From Edaphobacter flagellatus (GTDB lineage Bacteria; Acidobacteriota; Terriglobia; Terriglobales; Acidobacteriaceae), in the NCBI RefSeq assembly GCF_025264665.1, contig NZ_CP073697.1, positions 1,116,001-1,180,000 on the forward strand: a DNA stretch of 64,000 nt, read 5' to 3'. The notes beneath the pieces are model-generated. The model searched no databases, was not told the DNA's origin, and saw only the letters and a list, made by a program, of their open reading frames with translations. Positions 1-7,799 of this stretch are shown here, piece after piece. A program made the position numbers and the translations under genes. Numbering within the stretch: the first letter of the stretch is position 1; the number at the start of each line of letters is the position of its first letter.

Positions 1-98
1 CCCGCCGTAAATAGCGATGGCAGCACATACATGCCGCGGCTCGGACGCCGCCTCTCTTTCGCTCCCACCTGCGCCGCTCCCGGCGCTTCAGAAGCCAT
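1..98 (-). CDS. pssA: CDP-diacylglycerol-serine O-phosphatidyltransferase, N-terminal fragment
   Basis: Only the first ~32 codons lie in the window; the gene runs off the left edge. Its ATG (98-96) overlaps the psd stop as TGATG. After a short basic N-terminus rich in Ala, Gly, Glu and Arg, the peptide reads RGMYVLPSLFTAG, which matches the entry into the first membrane segment of PssA proteins. The family makes phosphatidylserine from CDP-diacylglycerol and serine at the inner membrane, and psd immediately upstream decarboxylates it to phosphatidylethanolamine, so the pair is a biosynthetic operon. The call rests on this short motif plus the neighbour. Confidence 0.7.
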   Translation of the reverse strand, partial: MASEAPGAAQVGAKERRRPSRGMYVLPSLFTA

Positions 99-718
99 CA
101 ATCCACCGCGATCTCGGCGAGCACCGTGGAACCACCGCTCACGCGCGCGCCCTTCTTGACCTTCAGCTCCGCATCCGCCGGTAGCAGAACATCGACACGC
201 GAGCCAAACTTGATCAACCCCATGCGCTGTCCTCGCGTTACAACATCGCCCACCTTCAGATTGCAAACGATCCTGCGTGCCAGCAGTCCCGCAATCTGCT
301 TGAAGCTCACCTCGTAGCCTCCAGCATCAATCGTGATCAGCGTCTGCTCATTATTCAATACCGACTCAGGATTCATCGCATTCATAAACGCGCCCTTGCG
401 GTACTCCACGACCTTCACCGTGCCACCTACCGGAACCCGGTTCACATGCACGTTGAAGACATTCAAAAAGATGCTCACACGCAACCGGCTACCGGTGGGC
501 ATCTCAATCCACTCAGCCTCGGTAACAACACCATCGCCCGGCGACACAATCTGCCCCGGCCCCGATGGAATGATTCTGTTCGGGTCGCGAAAGAACCACA
601 AGAAAAAGAGCGCCAGCAAAATCGGCAGCGCGACCAGAACCGAAACATGGGTCAGCTTCCAGACCAGTACCGCGACCGCGCCCAGCCCGAGCGCGTAGAA
701 ATATCCATCACGAACCAT
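98..718 (-). CDS. psd: Phosphatidylserine decarboxylase (short, self-processing type)
   Basis: Converts phosphatidylserine to phosphatidylethanolamine at the inner membrane. About 206 residues, the length of the short archaetidyl/phosphatidylserine decarboxylase class. Two hydrophobic N-terminal segments (about residues 7-22 and 25-43) are followed by FFRDPNR and SPGDG, then [11 protein letters not shown], and KFGSRVD near residues 171-177, whose Gly-Ser is the expected autocleavage site that forms the pyruvoyl group. I chose ATG 718 over an upstream GTG at 742 because the family starts near MVRDGY. A TATAAT hexamer on this strand (734-729) lies unusually close to the start. It overlaps pssA by TGATG. 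Confidence 0.93.
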   Translation of the reverse strand: MVRDGYFYALGLGAVAVLVWKLTHVSVLVALPILLALFFLWFFRDPNRIIPSGPGQIVSPGDGVVTEAEWIEMPTGSRLRVSIFLNVFNVHVNRVPVGGTVKVVEYRKGAFMNAMNPESVLNNEQTLITIDAGGYEVSFKQIAGLLARRIVCNLKVGDVVTRGQRMGLIKFGSRVDVLLPADAELKVKKGARVSGGSTVLAEIAVD

Positions 719-818
719 AAGTGACTCGATTATACGGCCCACGGAGCGCAGACAAACCCTTAGGCCTCAATAACTCGGCCATACCGGTCAGACTGTTCTT
801 CTGGCTGCTTTTTCGGGA

Positions 819-1046
819 CTAGTGCGATTCGACCGTATCCATCCGCCGAACACGCTCCATCTCGTCCTTCAAACTCAGCTTCAGCTTCTTTAACCGGATC
901 TCTTCCAGCTTCTCAGGCTCGGTCAGGAACAGCTTCGAGCGCAGCGCCTCAAGCCTGCGGTCATACAAGCTGTGTTCCTGAACCAGTTGTTGGAGTGATG
1001 GATGCGGGGCGGGATTCGGTAGCTCCGTGAATTTGGCAGTCTGCAT
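819..1046 (-). CDS. YdcH/DUF465 family small protein
   Basis: A 75-residue, highly charged, probably helical protein. The core HPSLQQLVQEHSLYDRRLEAL followed by LTEPEKLEEIRLKKLKL matches the YdcH/DUF465 family, whose function is not established. ATG 1046 is preferred because GGAGG lies 10 bases upstream (1061-1057); an ATG at 1076 would add ten residues and has no such site. It sits between rimI and psd on the same strand with gaps of about 100 bases. Confidence 0.8.
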   Translation of the reverse strand: MQTAKFTELPNPAPHPSLQQLVQEHSLYDRRLEALRSKLFLTEPEKLEEIRLKKLKLSLKDEMERVRRMDTVESH

Positions 1047-1163
1047 GAGAACGATTCCTCCGGGTTCAGACGGCATCCCTGCTTGTGGCTCAAAAAACTA
1101 ACACACACCCTCAGAGAAAATCAAAGCCCTTATCCACCGTCTTACACCCCAGCCCGACAGACT

Positions 1164-1655
1164 TCACCGCGCGTTTTCGTCAACCCGGATAACCCTGTTC
1201 ATCAGAACCGCATCGTCCACCGGATCGCGATAATATCTCTTCCGCAACCCGACGTGGACAAACCCCAGGCTGCGATAAAGCGCAATCGCTCCCTCACTTC
1301 CAGAGCGCACCTCCAGCTCCACTACCCCGGCACTCTGCTCCTCGCACCAATTCAGAATCGCCTCGCACAAAGCCTTCCCCACACCACCCCGACGAGCATC
1401 ATGAGCCACAGCGACACTCTCCAGCTCGCCAACTGCACCTCCCTCAATACCTACAACCTTCCCCACCGCAAAACCCACCAGCTTGCCATCCCTCTCCGCG
1501 ACCACAAGCCGCCGACGTACGCCCATCCCATCGAGCATTCCCGCGTACTCGTGCTCGACCCAGTGCGGAGCCTCCTCAACCGCGCGCTCCAGCGCGACCA
1601 CGGCATGTATATCTTCGTGCCTCGCTTCACGCACACGAACATCAACCACGCTCAT
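1164..1655 (-). CDS. rimI: GNAT acetyltransferase, ribosomal protein S18-alanine N-acetyltransferase type
   Basis: 163 residues with one GNAT fold. An N-terminal VREARHEDIHAVVALERA strand-helix is followed by the acetyl-CoA loop VAHDARRGGVGKAL and the motif B segment EGAIALYRSLGFVHVGLRKRYY, which matches the RimI hallmark (ALYxxxGF ... R..YY). RimI acetylates the N-terminal alanine of ribosomal protein S18. Its ATG overlaps the tsaB stop (ATGA at 1655-1652), and the tsaB-rimI order is a common bacterial arrangement that supports the assignment. Another GNAT substrate cannot be excluded from sequence alone. Confidence 0.85.
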   Translation of the reverse strand: MSVVDVRVREARHEDIHAVVALERAVEEAPHWVEHEYAGMLDGMGVRRRLVVAERDGKLVGFAVGKVVGIEGGAVGELESVAVAHDARRGGVGKALCEAILNWCEEQSAGVVELEVRSGSEGAIALYRSLGFVHVGLRKRYYRDPVDDAVLMNRVIRVDENAR

Positions 1656-2341
1656 GGCGCTACAACTCGAGCAGGCTTGGCAAATATCTCAGCATCTGTC
1701 CGCCGAAGATAGTTCGCATCCAGCGTTGCTGCATCATCGAATCGCCTCTCGTCCACTCGCTCCATCGTCAGCGGCAATGCATCAACCGCTTGCGGCTCTC
1801 GTACCATCAGCGGAGTCAACGCATTCAAAGCCTCGGCAACCTTCTGCTCGCAGACAACAATCGCCCCACCACGCGCAGCAATGCCATCTACCTCTTCCCG
1901 TGTCATCAAAGCCTCGCGCTCACATCGCCCGCCCGCATACACACCGCAGTAGAACTCCCCACGCCCCGCATCCAGCACCGCACACACTTCACCATCCGGA
2001 CGCCCGGCCAGCTTCGCCAGCACAGCTAGCCGCGACACCGCAACCAATGGGACACTGCCCGCTTCACTCAATCCTTTCGCCGCGCTCACGCCAACGCGCA
2101 CCCCCGTAAACGACCCCGGCCCATGCACGACAACAATCGCGGTCAGTTCCTGCAGACGCCACCCAGCCGCTCCAAGCAACTGCCGAACCACCGGCATCAA
2201 ACGTTCTGAAGCGCTCCTCCCTGGCAGCATCTCACTCGCAACCAGCACGCTCGCCTGTGCCGTATCAGCCAGGGCAACACTTCCCTCACTCCCGCACGTA
2301 TCGATAATTAGAAGCCGCATACCCTCACAACAATCCGCCAT
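1652..2341 (-). CDS. tsaB: tRNA threonylcarbamoyladenosine biosynthesis protein TsaB
   Basis: TsaB is the non-catalytic partner of TsaD in making N6-threonylcarbamoyladenosine at position 37 of ANN-decoding tRNAs. The ASKHA fold is shown by LLIIDTCGSEGSVALA, by the dimer/TsaD-binding segment GPGSFTGVRVGVSAAKGL, and by AVLDAGRGEFYCGVY. ATG 2341 overlaps the upstream stop (TGATG), suggesting translational coupling. An internal ATG at 2320 would begin exactly at the conserved MRLLIID and may be the true start. The product is about 222-229 residues, normal for the family. Confidence 0.9.
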   Translation of the reverse strand: MADCCEGMRLLIIDTCGSEGSVALADTAQASVLVASEMLPGRSASERLMPVVRQLLGAAGWRLQELTAIVVVHGPGSFTGVRVGVSAAKGLSEAGSVPLVAVSRLAVLAKLAGRPDGEVCAVLDAGRGEFYCGVYAGGRCEREALMTREEVDGIAARGGAIVVCEQKVAEALNALTPLMVREPQAVDALPLTMERVDERRFDDAATLDANYLRRTDAEIFAKPARVVAP

Positions 2342-3636
2342 CACTTCCGCCGGTCGTCTCCTACAATCTCCACCAACACACCACCCGTACTCGCAGGATG
2401 CACAAAGAAATAGCGGTGCCCACCCGCACCCACCCGCACCGCATCGCTGGCAAGCTTCACGCCCTGCGTCTTCATCTTCTCGAACATCACATCCACATCG
2501 CCCACTGCAACTGCAATATGATGCAGCCCCTCGCCACGTTTTGCGACAAACCGGCCGATCACCGAATCCTCCGCCGTAGCCTCCAGCAGCTCAATCCTGC
2601 TCTCGCCCACCGGAAGCATCGCCGTCTTCACCTGCTCATGCTCCACCGTCTCTTCATGTGCTACCTGCATTCCGAGCCCTTCATAGAAGTTGCGAGCTGC
2701 ATCGATATTCCTCACCGCTACACCAAGATGATCCAGCCGCAGCACGCCACCCTCTTCTTGATAAGGAGTGAATCGTCGCACGCCCTGTGCCTTCTTCCAG
2801 GCCGCGCAGCGCCGCACCGCATCCATCAGCTCCGCAACGCCCTCGCCCGTCGTCGCTGCGCAACGCACAACAGGAGCAACCCATCCTTCATGGCGCATCG
2901 ACAATCCCTGCATCGCGACAATCTCCGCTTCGACCTGCTCCGAACCTCCGCGATCGGCTTTGTTCACGACATACACATCGGCCACCTCCATCACACCGGC
3001 CTTCAGGCTTTGCACGTCGTCGCCCATCCCCGGCACCAGTACCAGCACTGTCACATCCGCCAGCCGCGAGACCTCTACCTCATCCTGCCCCACGCCAACC
3101 GTCTCAATCAGTAGCGTCTCTCTCCCCGAAGCCTCCATCACATCGCACACATCGCCCGCCGCCTGGGCCACTCCTCCCAAAGCACCGCGCGAAGCCATGC
3201 TGCGAATAAACACGCCGCCCTCGTCCTGCATCCGTATCCTGTCGCCCAGCAAAGCGCCGCCGCTCTGTGGACTCGATGGATCAACCGCGACCACCCCAAC
3301 CCTCTGCCCCGCCGCAACCAGCAGCCGGACCATCTGGTCCACCAGCGTGCTCTTCCCCGCTCCTGGAGCCCCCGTCACTCCCACTCGAAGTGCCTGCCCC
3401 AGAAGAGGCTTACAAGCCGCCAACAGCGCTTCGCTGCCCTGCCGCCGGTCCTCTACCAGAGACACCGCTCTCGCCAGAGCGCGCATATCTCCTTCGCGCA
3501 GCCGCTCCACAAGCGCCGTCAGCGCCACTCCATCCGCTCGTGCCTCTTCGCTCACCTGTGCGATGATAACTCCGCCCTTGTTTCCTTTATCTGCGAAGCC
3601 AACATCATATTTGCACCCATGAAGAGACACTTTCAC
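2341..3636 (-). CDS. Fusion of MeaB-type GTPase and methylmalonyl-CoA epimerase
   Basis: Two enzymes in one 431-residue chain. Residues ~40-300 are a MeaB/ArgK-type G3E GTPase: Walker A GAPGAGKS, DPSSPQSGGALLGDRIRM, MASRGALGG, ETVGVGQDEVEV and NKAD. Residues ~308-431 are a VOC-fold epimerase: LDHLGVAVRN, LHHIAVAV and GGVLVEIV supply the His/His/Glu metal ligands, and EEHVKTAML-like text (here EQVKTAML) the Gln position. MeaB guards and reloads B12-dependent methylmalonyl-CoA mutase, and the epimerase feeds it the R isomer, so the pair acts in one pathway; no mutase gene is in the window. The start is uncertain: GTG 3636 is the first in frame and lacks an obvious ribosome site, and GTG 3555 would remove a poorly conserved leader. 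Confidence 0.9.
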   Translation of the reverse strand: MKVSLHGCKYDVGFADKGNKGGVIIAQVSEEARADGVALTALVERLREGDMRALARAVSLVEDRRQGSEALLAACKPLLGQALRVGVTGAPGAGKSTLVDQMVRLLVAAGQRVGVVAVDPSSPQSGGALLGDRIRMQDEGGVFIRSMASRGALGGVAQAAGDVCDVMEASGRETLLIETVGVGQDEVEVSRLADVTVLVLVPGMGDDVQSLKAGVMEVADVYVVNKADRGGSEQVEAEIVAMQGLSMRHEGWVAPVVRCAATTGEGVAELMDAVRRCAAWKKAQGVRRFTPYQEEGGVLRLDHLGVAVRNIDAARNFYEGLGMQVAHEETVEHEQVKTAMLPVGESRIELLEATAEDSVIGRFVAKRGEGLHHIAVAVGDVDVMFEKMKTQGVKLASDAVRVGAGGHRYFFVHPASTGGVLVEIVGDDRRK

Positions 3637-3678
3637 CTATAATTTCGGTGCCGTAACTTCACCTCGAAGGATCACTCT

Positions 3679-5121
3679 GTGAAATTCACGCCTCGCTCCA
3701 TTGCAACCGGCATTCTGCTAGCGTCCACCTCTCTGCTCTACGCTCAGCTCGAAGGCAGCGCCCCTATCCCACAGACCGTCAATCATCCGGTCCCTGCCAT
3801 TCAGGACACAGAAACTCCCGCCCAGCGTGACGCACGCATGGCCTGGTGGCGCGATGCCCGCTTCGGCATGTTCATCCACTGGGGCCTTTACTCCATCCCC
3901 GCTGGCGAGTGGAAAGGGCAACGCAGCAACCACATCGGCGAGTGGATCATGAACGACCTCTCCATCCCTGTTGCCGACTACAAAGCCTTCGCTCCGCAGT
4001 TCAACCCCACCGGCTTCTCCGCGCACGACATCGTCGCCCTCGCCAAGGCCGCCGGCATGAAGTACATCGTCATCACCGCCAAGCACCACGATGGCTTCGC
4101 CATGTTCGACTCCAAGGTCGACTCCTTCAACATCGTCGCCGCCACCCCCTTCAAGCGCGATCCGCTCAAAGAACTCGCCGAAGAGTGCCGCAAGCAGGGC
4201 GTCAAGCTCGGCTTCTACTACTCACAGTCGCAGGACTGGACCGCCCCAGGTGGCGGAGCAGCCGTCAAGGGCGACCACAACAAAGAGACCGGCCACTGGG
4301 ACAAGGCGCAGGACGGCTCCTTCGACGAGTACCTCCACAAGAAAGCCATCCCCCAGATTCAGGAATTGCTAGAGAACTACAAGGGCTACCCCGTCGTCGT
4401 CTGGTTCGATACCCCCGGCAAAGCCATGACGCCCGAGCGTGCCGCCGAAGTCGTCAAGCTCCTCAACAAATATCCCAACCTCATCTGGAACAACCGTCTC
4501 GGCGGAGGCTACAAAGGCGACACCGAAACCCCCGAGCAGTACATCCCCGCTCAGGGCTACCCCGGCCGCGACTGGGAGTCCTGCATGACCATGAACGACA
4601 CCTGGGGATACAAATATTTCGACACCAACTTCAAGTCCGAAGAGACCCTGCTCCGCAACCTGATCGACATCGCCTCCAAGGGAGGCAACTACCTGCTCAA
4701 CATCGGACCTGACTCTAAGGGCATCGTCCCGCAGCCCGAGGTCGAACGCCTCCAGCAGATGGGCAAATGGCTCAACGTCAATGGCGAAGCCATCTACGGA
4801 ACCTCCGCCACCATCTTCGATGTCCCGACCGGAACCTTCTCCGCCACCGAGAAGGGCCGTAACGGCCAGCCGAAGTTCATCCCCACCTGGAACTGGCGCT
4901 CCACCACCAAGGGTGACAAAGTCTACGTCGAGATCTTCGACTGGAAAGGCTCGTTCCACGTAGACAAGATGCCCCGCAAGGTCACTGGAGCCTACTTGCT
5001 CGCCGACAAGGCGCACAAGCCGCTCAAGTTCACACAGAATGGCGATGCCCTCGACGTCCAGCTTCCTGCCAAGGCGCTCGACCCCATCGCCACCGTCCTC
5101 GTCCTCAACACAACGAAGTAG
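3679..5121 (+). CDS. Secreted alpha-L-fucosidase, glycoside hydrolase family 29
   Basis: 480 residues starting at GTG 3679, with GAAGGA 8 bases upstream. A signal peptide (about residues 1-22, ending SLLYAQ) indicates export. GH29 features follow: WWRDARFGMFIHWGLYS, ITAKHHDGFAMFDS, GFYYSQSQDW and VVVWFDTPG, whose Asp (about residue 244) occupies the nucleophile position. RNLIDIASKGGNYLLNIGP closes the barrel and a C-terminal beta domain follows. It would release fucose from plant or microbial glycans. The next genes are a sugar-type MFS transporter and a FadR-type regulator, so this looks like a small carbohydrate-use locus. A TATAAT at 3638-3643 could be its -10 box, but no good -35 is visible at normal spacing. 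Confidence 0.93.
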   Translation: MKFTPRSIATGILLASTSLLYAQLEGSAPIPQTVNHPVPAIQDTETPAQRDARMAWWRDARFGMFIHWGLYSIPAGEWKGQRSNHIGEWIMNDLSIPVADYKAFAPQFNPTGFSAHDIVALAKAAGMKYIVITAKHHDGFAMFDSKVDSFNIVAATPFKRDPLKELAEECRKQGVKLGFYYSQSQDWTAPGGGAAVKGDHNKETGHWDKAQDGSFDEYLHKKAIPQIQELLENYKGYPVVVWFDTPGKAMTPERAAEVVKLLNKYPNLIWNNRLGGGYKGDTETPEQYIPAQGYPGRDWESCMTMNDTWGYKYFDTNFKSEETLLRNLIDIASKGGNYLLNIGPDSKGIVPQPEVERLQQMGKWLNVNGEAIYGTSATIFDVPTGTFSATEKGRNGQPKFIPTWNWRSTTKGDKVYVEIFDWKGSFHVDKMPRKVTGAYLLADKAHKPLKFTQNGDALDVQLPAKALDPIATVLVLNTTK

Positions 5122-5129
5122 CACACAAG

Positions 5130-5159
5130 GGACGCCGCAGTTTATTCACTGCGGCGTCC
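5130..5159 (+). terminator. Terminator hairpin after the fucosidase gene
   Basis: A perfect 12-bp stem (5130-5141 with 5148-5159, GGACGCCGCAGT/ACTGCGGCGTCC) with a 6-base loop sits 8 bases after the stop and is followed by TTCCCT. It separates the fucosidase transcript from the transporter. Confidence 0.75.
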
Positions 5160-5170
5160 TTCCCTCACAG

Positions 5171-5218
5171 GTGTCATTCCGAGCGAGCGCAGCGAGTCGA
5201 GGAACCCCCGCATTTCGC
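5171..5218 (+). repeat. Dispersed GTGTCATTCCGAGCG repeat, copy 1
   Basis: Begins GTGTCATTCCGAGCG, has a GAGCGCAGCGAG centre and ends GAGGAACCCCCGCATTTCGC. Copies with the same flanks occur at 7619 and 8431, and a diverged one at 57896. Here it lies harmlessly between a terminator and the transporter promoter region. Confidence 0.85.
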
Positions 5219-5285
5219 TCGAGACATCACAAATCCACCGCATCGCCGCAAACAACAAAATTGGCCGAACCACGAACTAATCCTC

Positions 5286-5316
5286 TTGACACCTATATCC
5301 TGCCAGCGGCTATCCT
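5286..5316 (+). promoter_or_regulatory. Possible sigma-70 promoter for the MFS transporter
   Basis: A perfect TTGACA (5286-5291) is followed after 19 bases by TATCCT (5311-5316). The spacing is longer than ideal, so the call is tentative. The predicted start would be near 5323, upstream of the operator at 5373. Confidence 0.35.
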
Positions 5317-5372
5317 CATCCCCAGACTTCCTTTGATGAACTCCCACGGCCTTACCGGCCCTAATCCAGCAA

Positions 5373-5383
5373 TGGTATGACCA
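5373..5383 (+). promoter_or_regulatory. FadR/UxuR-type GntR operator, TGGTATGACCA
   Basis: TGGT-N3-ACCA is an 11-base dyad of the kind bound by GntR regulators with FCD domains. It lies 25 bases before the transporter ATG, and such a regulator is encoded just downstream (6835-7611). I infer local, effector-relieved repression of the transporter. Confidence 0.6.
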
Positions 5384-5408
5384 GCATTGCCGCCGGAGCT
5401 TTAGATTC

Positions 5409-6740
5409 ATGTCAACGAACGCATCAAGCCTGTCCGAGTCAGACTTCACCACCTCGGCCCCCGACAAGTCTCCCATTCGCTGGTTCGTCTGCTTCCTTCT
5501 CTTCCTCGCCACCACCATCAACTACATGGACCGCTCGGTCTTTGCCTTCATCGAGCCGCTCCTGCACAACGTCCCCTTCATGGGATGGGACTTCGCCGCC
5601 GACAAATTCCATCAGGCCGCCTTCGATAACAACTTCGGCAACGTCATCATAGCCTTTCAGTTTGCTTACGGAATCGGCTTCATCTTCGCGGGCCGCATCA
5701 TCGACAAGCTCGGCACCAAGACCGGCTACGCGCTTGCCATCCTCATCTGGGGCATTGCCTCGATGAGCCATTCTCTTGTCGGCTCCGTTCTCGGCTTCTG
5801 CATCGCTCGCACGTTCCTTGGCCTCGGCGAAGCTGGCAACTTCCCTGCCGCCATCAAAGCTGTCAGCGAGTGGTTCCCCACCAACGAGCGAGGCAAGGCC
5901 GTCGGACTATTCAATTCCGGCTCCAACGTCAGCTTTTTCCTCGCTCCCATCATCATCACCTTCGTCACCGCCCGCTGGGGATGGCGCTCGGCCTTCCTTG
6001 CTACCGGCTCGCTCGGCATGATCTGGCTCGTCCTCTGGCTCAGCTTCCCGTACAACAAATTTCGCCGCGGAGCCACCCAAACCCAGGCCAATCTGGCGCC
6101 CGTCACCGAAGGTGGCCCGCTGATGAGCAAGCTCCTCACCAACCCCGGAACCTACGCCTTCGCCATCGGCAAAGGACTCACCGACGGCGTCTGGTGGTTC
6201 TATCTCTTCTATCTCCCCCAGTTCCTCAACCGGAACTACGGCCTTTCGCTCTCGCAGGCCTACTGGTACATCGTCACCGTCTATGTCGTCTCCTCAGTCG
6301 GCTCCATCTTCGGAGGCTCTTTGTCCGGCTGGCTCATGAGCCGCGGCTACTCGGTCAACAGTGGACGCAAGATCGCCATGCTCAGCATGGCCGTCCTCGT
6401 CCTGCCGCTCGTTCTCGTCCCCCACATGGGTACGCTCTTTCCGTCGAACCCCTGGCCGGCAACGCTGATCATCGCGCTCGCTGCTGCAGCGCATCAGGGA
6501 TGGTCGGCCAACCTCTTCTCCACTCCGTCCGACATGTTCCCCTCAACCGCCATCTCCACCGTCGTCGGCATCGGCGGAGCCGTCGGCGCAGCTGGCGGTG
6601 CCGCTTTTACCTGGATCGTCAAGCACAATCTCTCGCTCCATCCTCTGCTGGTGTTTTCCATCGCTGCCTGCCTCTACCTCATCTCGCTGGCCTGTTTCCA
6701 GCTCCTTGTACCGCGTCTCGGCCAGCCCCGCAACGCCTGA
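5409..6740 (+). CDS. MFS transporter, anion:cation symporter (hexuronate/sugar acid) type
   Basis: 443 residues with about twelve membrane spans. The first ends in TTINYMDRSVFAFIEPLL, the N-terminal signature of the ACS family (ExuT/GudP-like carriers). FAGRIIDKLGTKTGY and FLGLGEAGNFPAAIKAVSEWF with ERGKAVGLFNSGSN are also typical. This family imports hexuronates, galactonate and related organic anions with protons or sodium. Being next to a secreted fucosidase it may carry a fucose-pathway product instead; the substrate cannot be read from sequence. GGAG (5395-5398) is a suitable ribosome site. Confidence 0.88.
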   Translation: MSTNASSLSESDFTTSAPDKSPIRWFVCFLLFLATTINYMDRSVFAFIEPLLHNVPFMGWDFAADKFHQAAFDNNFGNVIIAFQFAYGIGFIFAGRIIDKLGTKTGYALAILIWGIASMSHSLVGSVLGFCIARTFLGLGEAGNFPAAIKAVSEWFPTNERGKAVGLFNSGSNVSFFLAPIIITFVTARWGWRSAFLATGSLGMIWLVLWLSFPYNKFRRGATQTQANLAPVTEGGPLMSKLLTNPGTYAFAIGKGLTDGVWWFYLFYLPQFLNRNYGLSLSQAYWYIVTVYVVSSVGSIFGGSLSGWLMSRGYSVNSGRKIAMLSMAVLVLPLVLVPHMGTLFPSNPWPATLIIALAAAAHQGWSANLFSTPSDMFPSTAISTVVGIGGAVGAAGGAAFTWIVKHNLSLHPLLVFSIAACLYLISLACFQLLVPRLGQPRNA

Positions 6741-6746
6741 CATACG

Positions 6747-6766
6747 CAGGGCGGCCCGCCGCCCTG
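6747..6766 (+). terminator. Hairpin after the transporter gene
   Basis: A perfect 9-bp inverted repeat (CAGGGCGGC at 6747-6755, GCCGCCCTG at 6758-6766) with a 2-base gap begins 7 bases after the stop. There is no clear U-tract, so it may attenuate rather than stop transcription into the regulator gene. Confidence 0.5.
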
Positions 6767-6834
6767 TTGCTTCACCCGGGACAACCCCACCGTGTTACCC
6801 TCTCCTCTCAGATATTGAAGGAGCTTTCCCCGGC

Positions 6835-7611
6835 GTGAAGAAAGAAGCTCACAAAGACATTCGCGAGAAGAACCAACCCAGCGCAGCACACCACAGTCAG
6901 CTCACCATGCAGGTCGTCGACCACGTTCGCGCCCTCATTGCATCCGGTGAGGTCAAATCCGGCGACCGCCTTCCTCCCGAACGCGAGCTTGCGCGCAAGC
7001 TCCAGATCAGCCGCTCCAGTCTCCGCTCCGGCATCGGCTTCCTCTCTGCCATGGGGGTCCTCAAGAGCCGCCACGGCGCCGGAACCTTCGTCTCCAGCGG
7101 TCCTCCCGCACTCGACTCCAACTCGCTCTCCGTCCTCGGCATCCTCCACGGCTTCCTGCCCTGGCAGATGTTTGAGGCCCGCCTCGTCCTCGAGTCCTCC
7201 ATCGCCGCCATCGCAGCCGAGCGAGCCACCGATGAGCATATCGCCGAGCTCGCCGAAGAGGTCGCCGAGATGTACGCCGCCCTCGAAGATCCGCAGGAGT
7301 ACCTCATCCACGACGTTCGCTTCCATCGCACCATCGCCCGCGCCGCCGGCAACCCCATCCTCGGCGCGCTCATGGAAACCATCACCGCAAACCTCTACGA
7401 GAATCGTTCCCGCACCGTCACCAATGCGCAGGACCTCAAAGAGTCTGCCGAGATGCACCGCGAGATCTACCGCGCCATCCGCTCTCACAATCCCACCCAG
7501 GCCCGCCACGCCATGGAAAAGCACCTCAACCTCGCTCGCATCGCGCAGGACGCCGAAACCGACGCCGCCCACGCCGCCGCAGAAGCCGAAGCCAAAGCCT
7601 CCGCCTCCTAG
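6835..7611 (+). CDS. GntR-family regulator with FCD effector domain (FadR/UxuR type)
   Basis: 258 residues from GTG 6835, preceded by AAGGAG at 6818-6823. Residues ~20-85 are the winged helix-turn-helix: QVVDHVRALIASGEVKSGDRLPPERELARKL, then ISRSSLRSGIGFLSAMGVL and HGAGTFV. Residues ~105-235 are the FCD helical domain, with the FHRTIARAAGNPIL segment that supplies metal or ligand contacts. Regulators of this subclass answer to sugar acids or fatty acyl ligands and bind TGGT-N-ACCA dyads; one lies before the neighbouring transporter. The C-terminus is an Ala/Glu/Lys-rich tail. An in-frame extension upstream overlaps the transporter in another frame and I rejected it. Confidence 0.9.
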   Translation: MKKEAHKDIREKNQPSAAHHSQLTMQVVDHVRALIASGEVKSGDRLPPERELARKLQISRSSLRSGIGFLSAMGVLKSRHGAGTFVSSGPPALDSNSLSVLGILHGFLPWQMFEARLVLESSIAAIAAERATDEHIAELAEEVAEMYAALEDPQEYLIHDVRFHRTIARAAGNPILGALMETITANLYENRSRTVTNAQDLKESAEMHREIYRAIRSHNPTQARHAMEKHLNLARIAQDAETDAAHAAAEAEAKASAS

Positions 7612-7618
7612 CTTTAAG

Positions 7619-7669
7619 GTGTCATTCCGAGCGAAGCGCAACGGAGCCGAGGAACCCCCGCATTTCGCA
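7619..7669 (+). repeat. Dispersed GTGTCATTCCGAGCG repeat, copy 2
   Basis: It matches copy 1 at both ends (GTGTCATTCCGAGCG ... GAGGAACCCCCGCATTTCGC) with a slightly different centre (AAGCGCAACGGAGCC). It starts 8 bases after the regulator stop, about 760 bases before the copy embedded in metG. Confidence 0.85.
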
Positions 7670-7694
7670 TCCTGCCCACAGGTTCAAAGTGGAT

Positions 7695-7746
7695 CGCTCA
7701 ATAACCCATTCATGCAGTCTCTTCGCATGAGTGGGTTCATTGAGCG
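7695..7746 (+). other. Long imperfect hairpin in the metG leader
   Basis: The arms CGCTCAATAACCCATTCATGC (7695-7715) and 7725-7746 pair over about 21 positions with one bulge and one G-T wobble, around the 9-base loop AGTCTCTTC. The hairpin ends 53 bases before the metG ATG. It could terminate regulator transcripts, act as a metG leader, or be a palindromic repeat element. No T-box motif is visible. Confidence 0.7.
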
Positions 7747-7799
7747 AAGCTCGATCCCTGCCCCACTCACCTCCCCTGATAAACTGGCCTTTACCACCC

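Noticed and set aside
1083..2109. Plus-strand frames over rimI and tsaB
   Set aside because: They are antisense to well-supported genes and have low-complexity Ser/His/Pro/Arg composition.
3846..4712. 288-codon frame inside the fucosidase gene
   Set aside because: It is a +1-type shadow rich in Arg and His; the true frame has a signal peptide and GH29 motifs.
6598..6834. N-terminal extension of the GntR regulator
   Set aside because: It overlaps the transporter in another frame; GTG 6835 has AAGGAG upstream and fits the family start.
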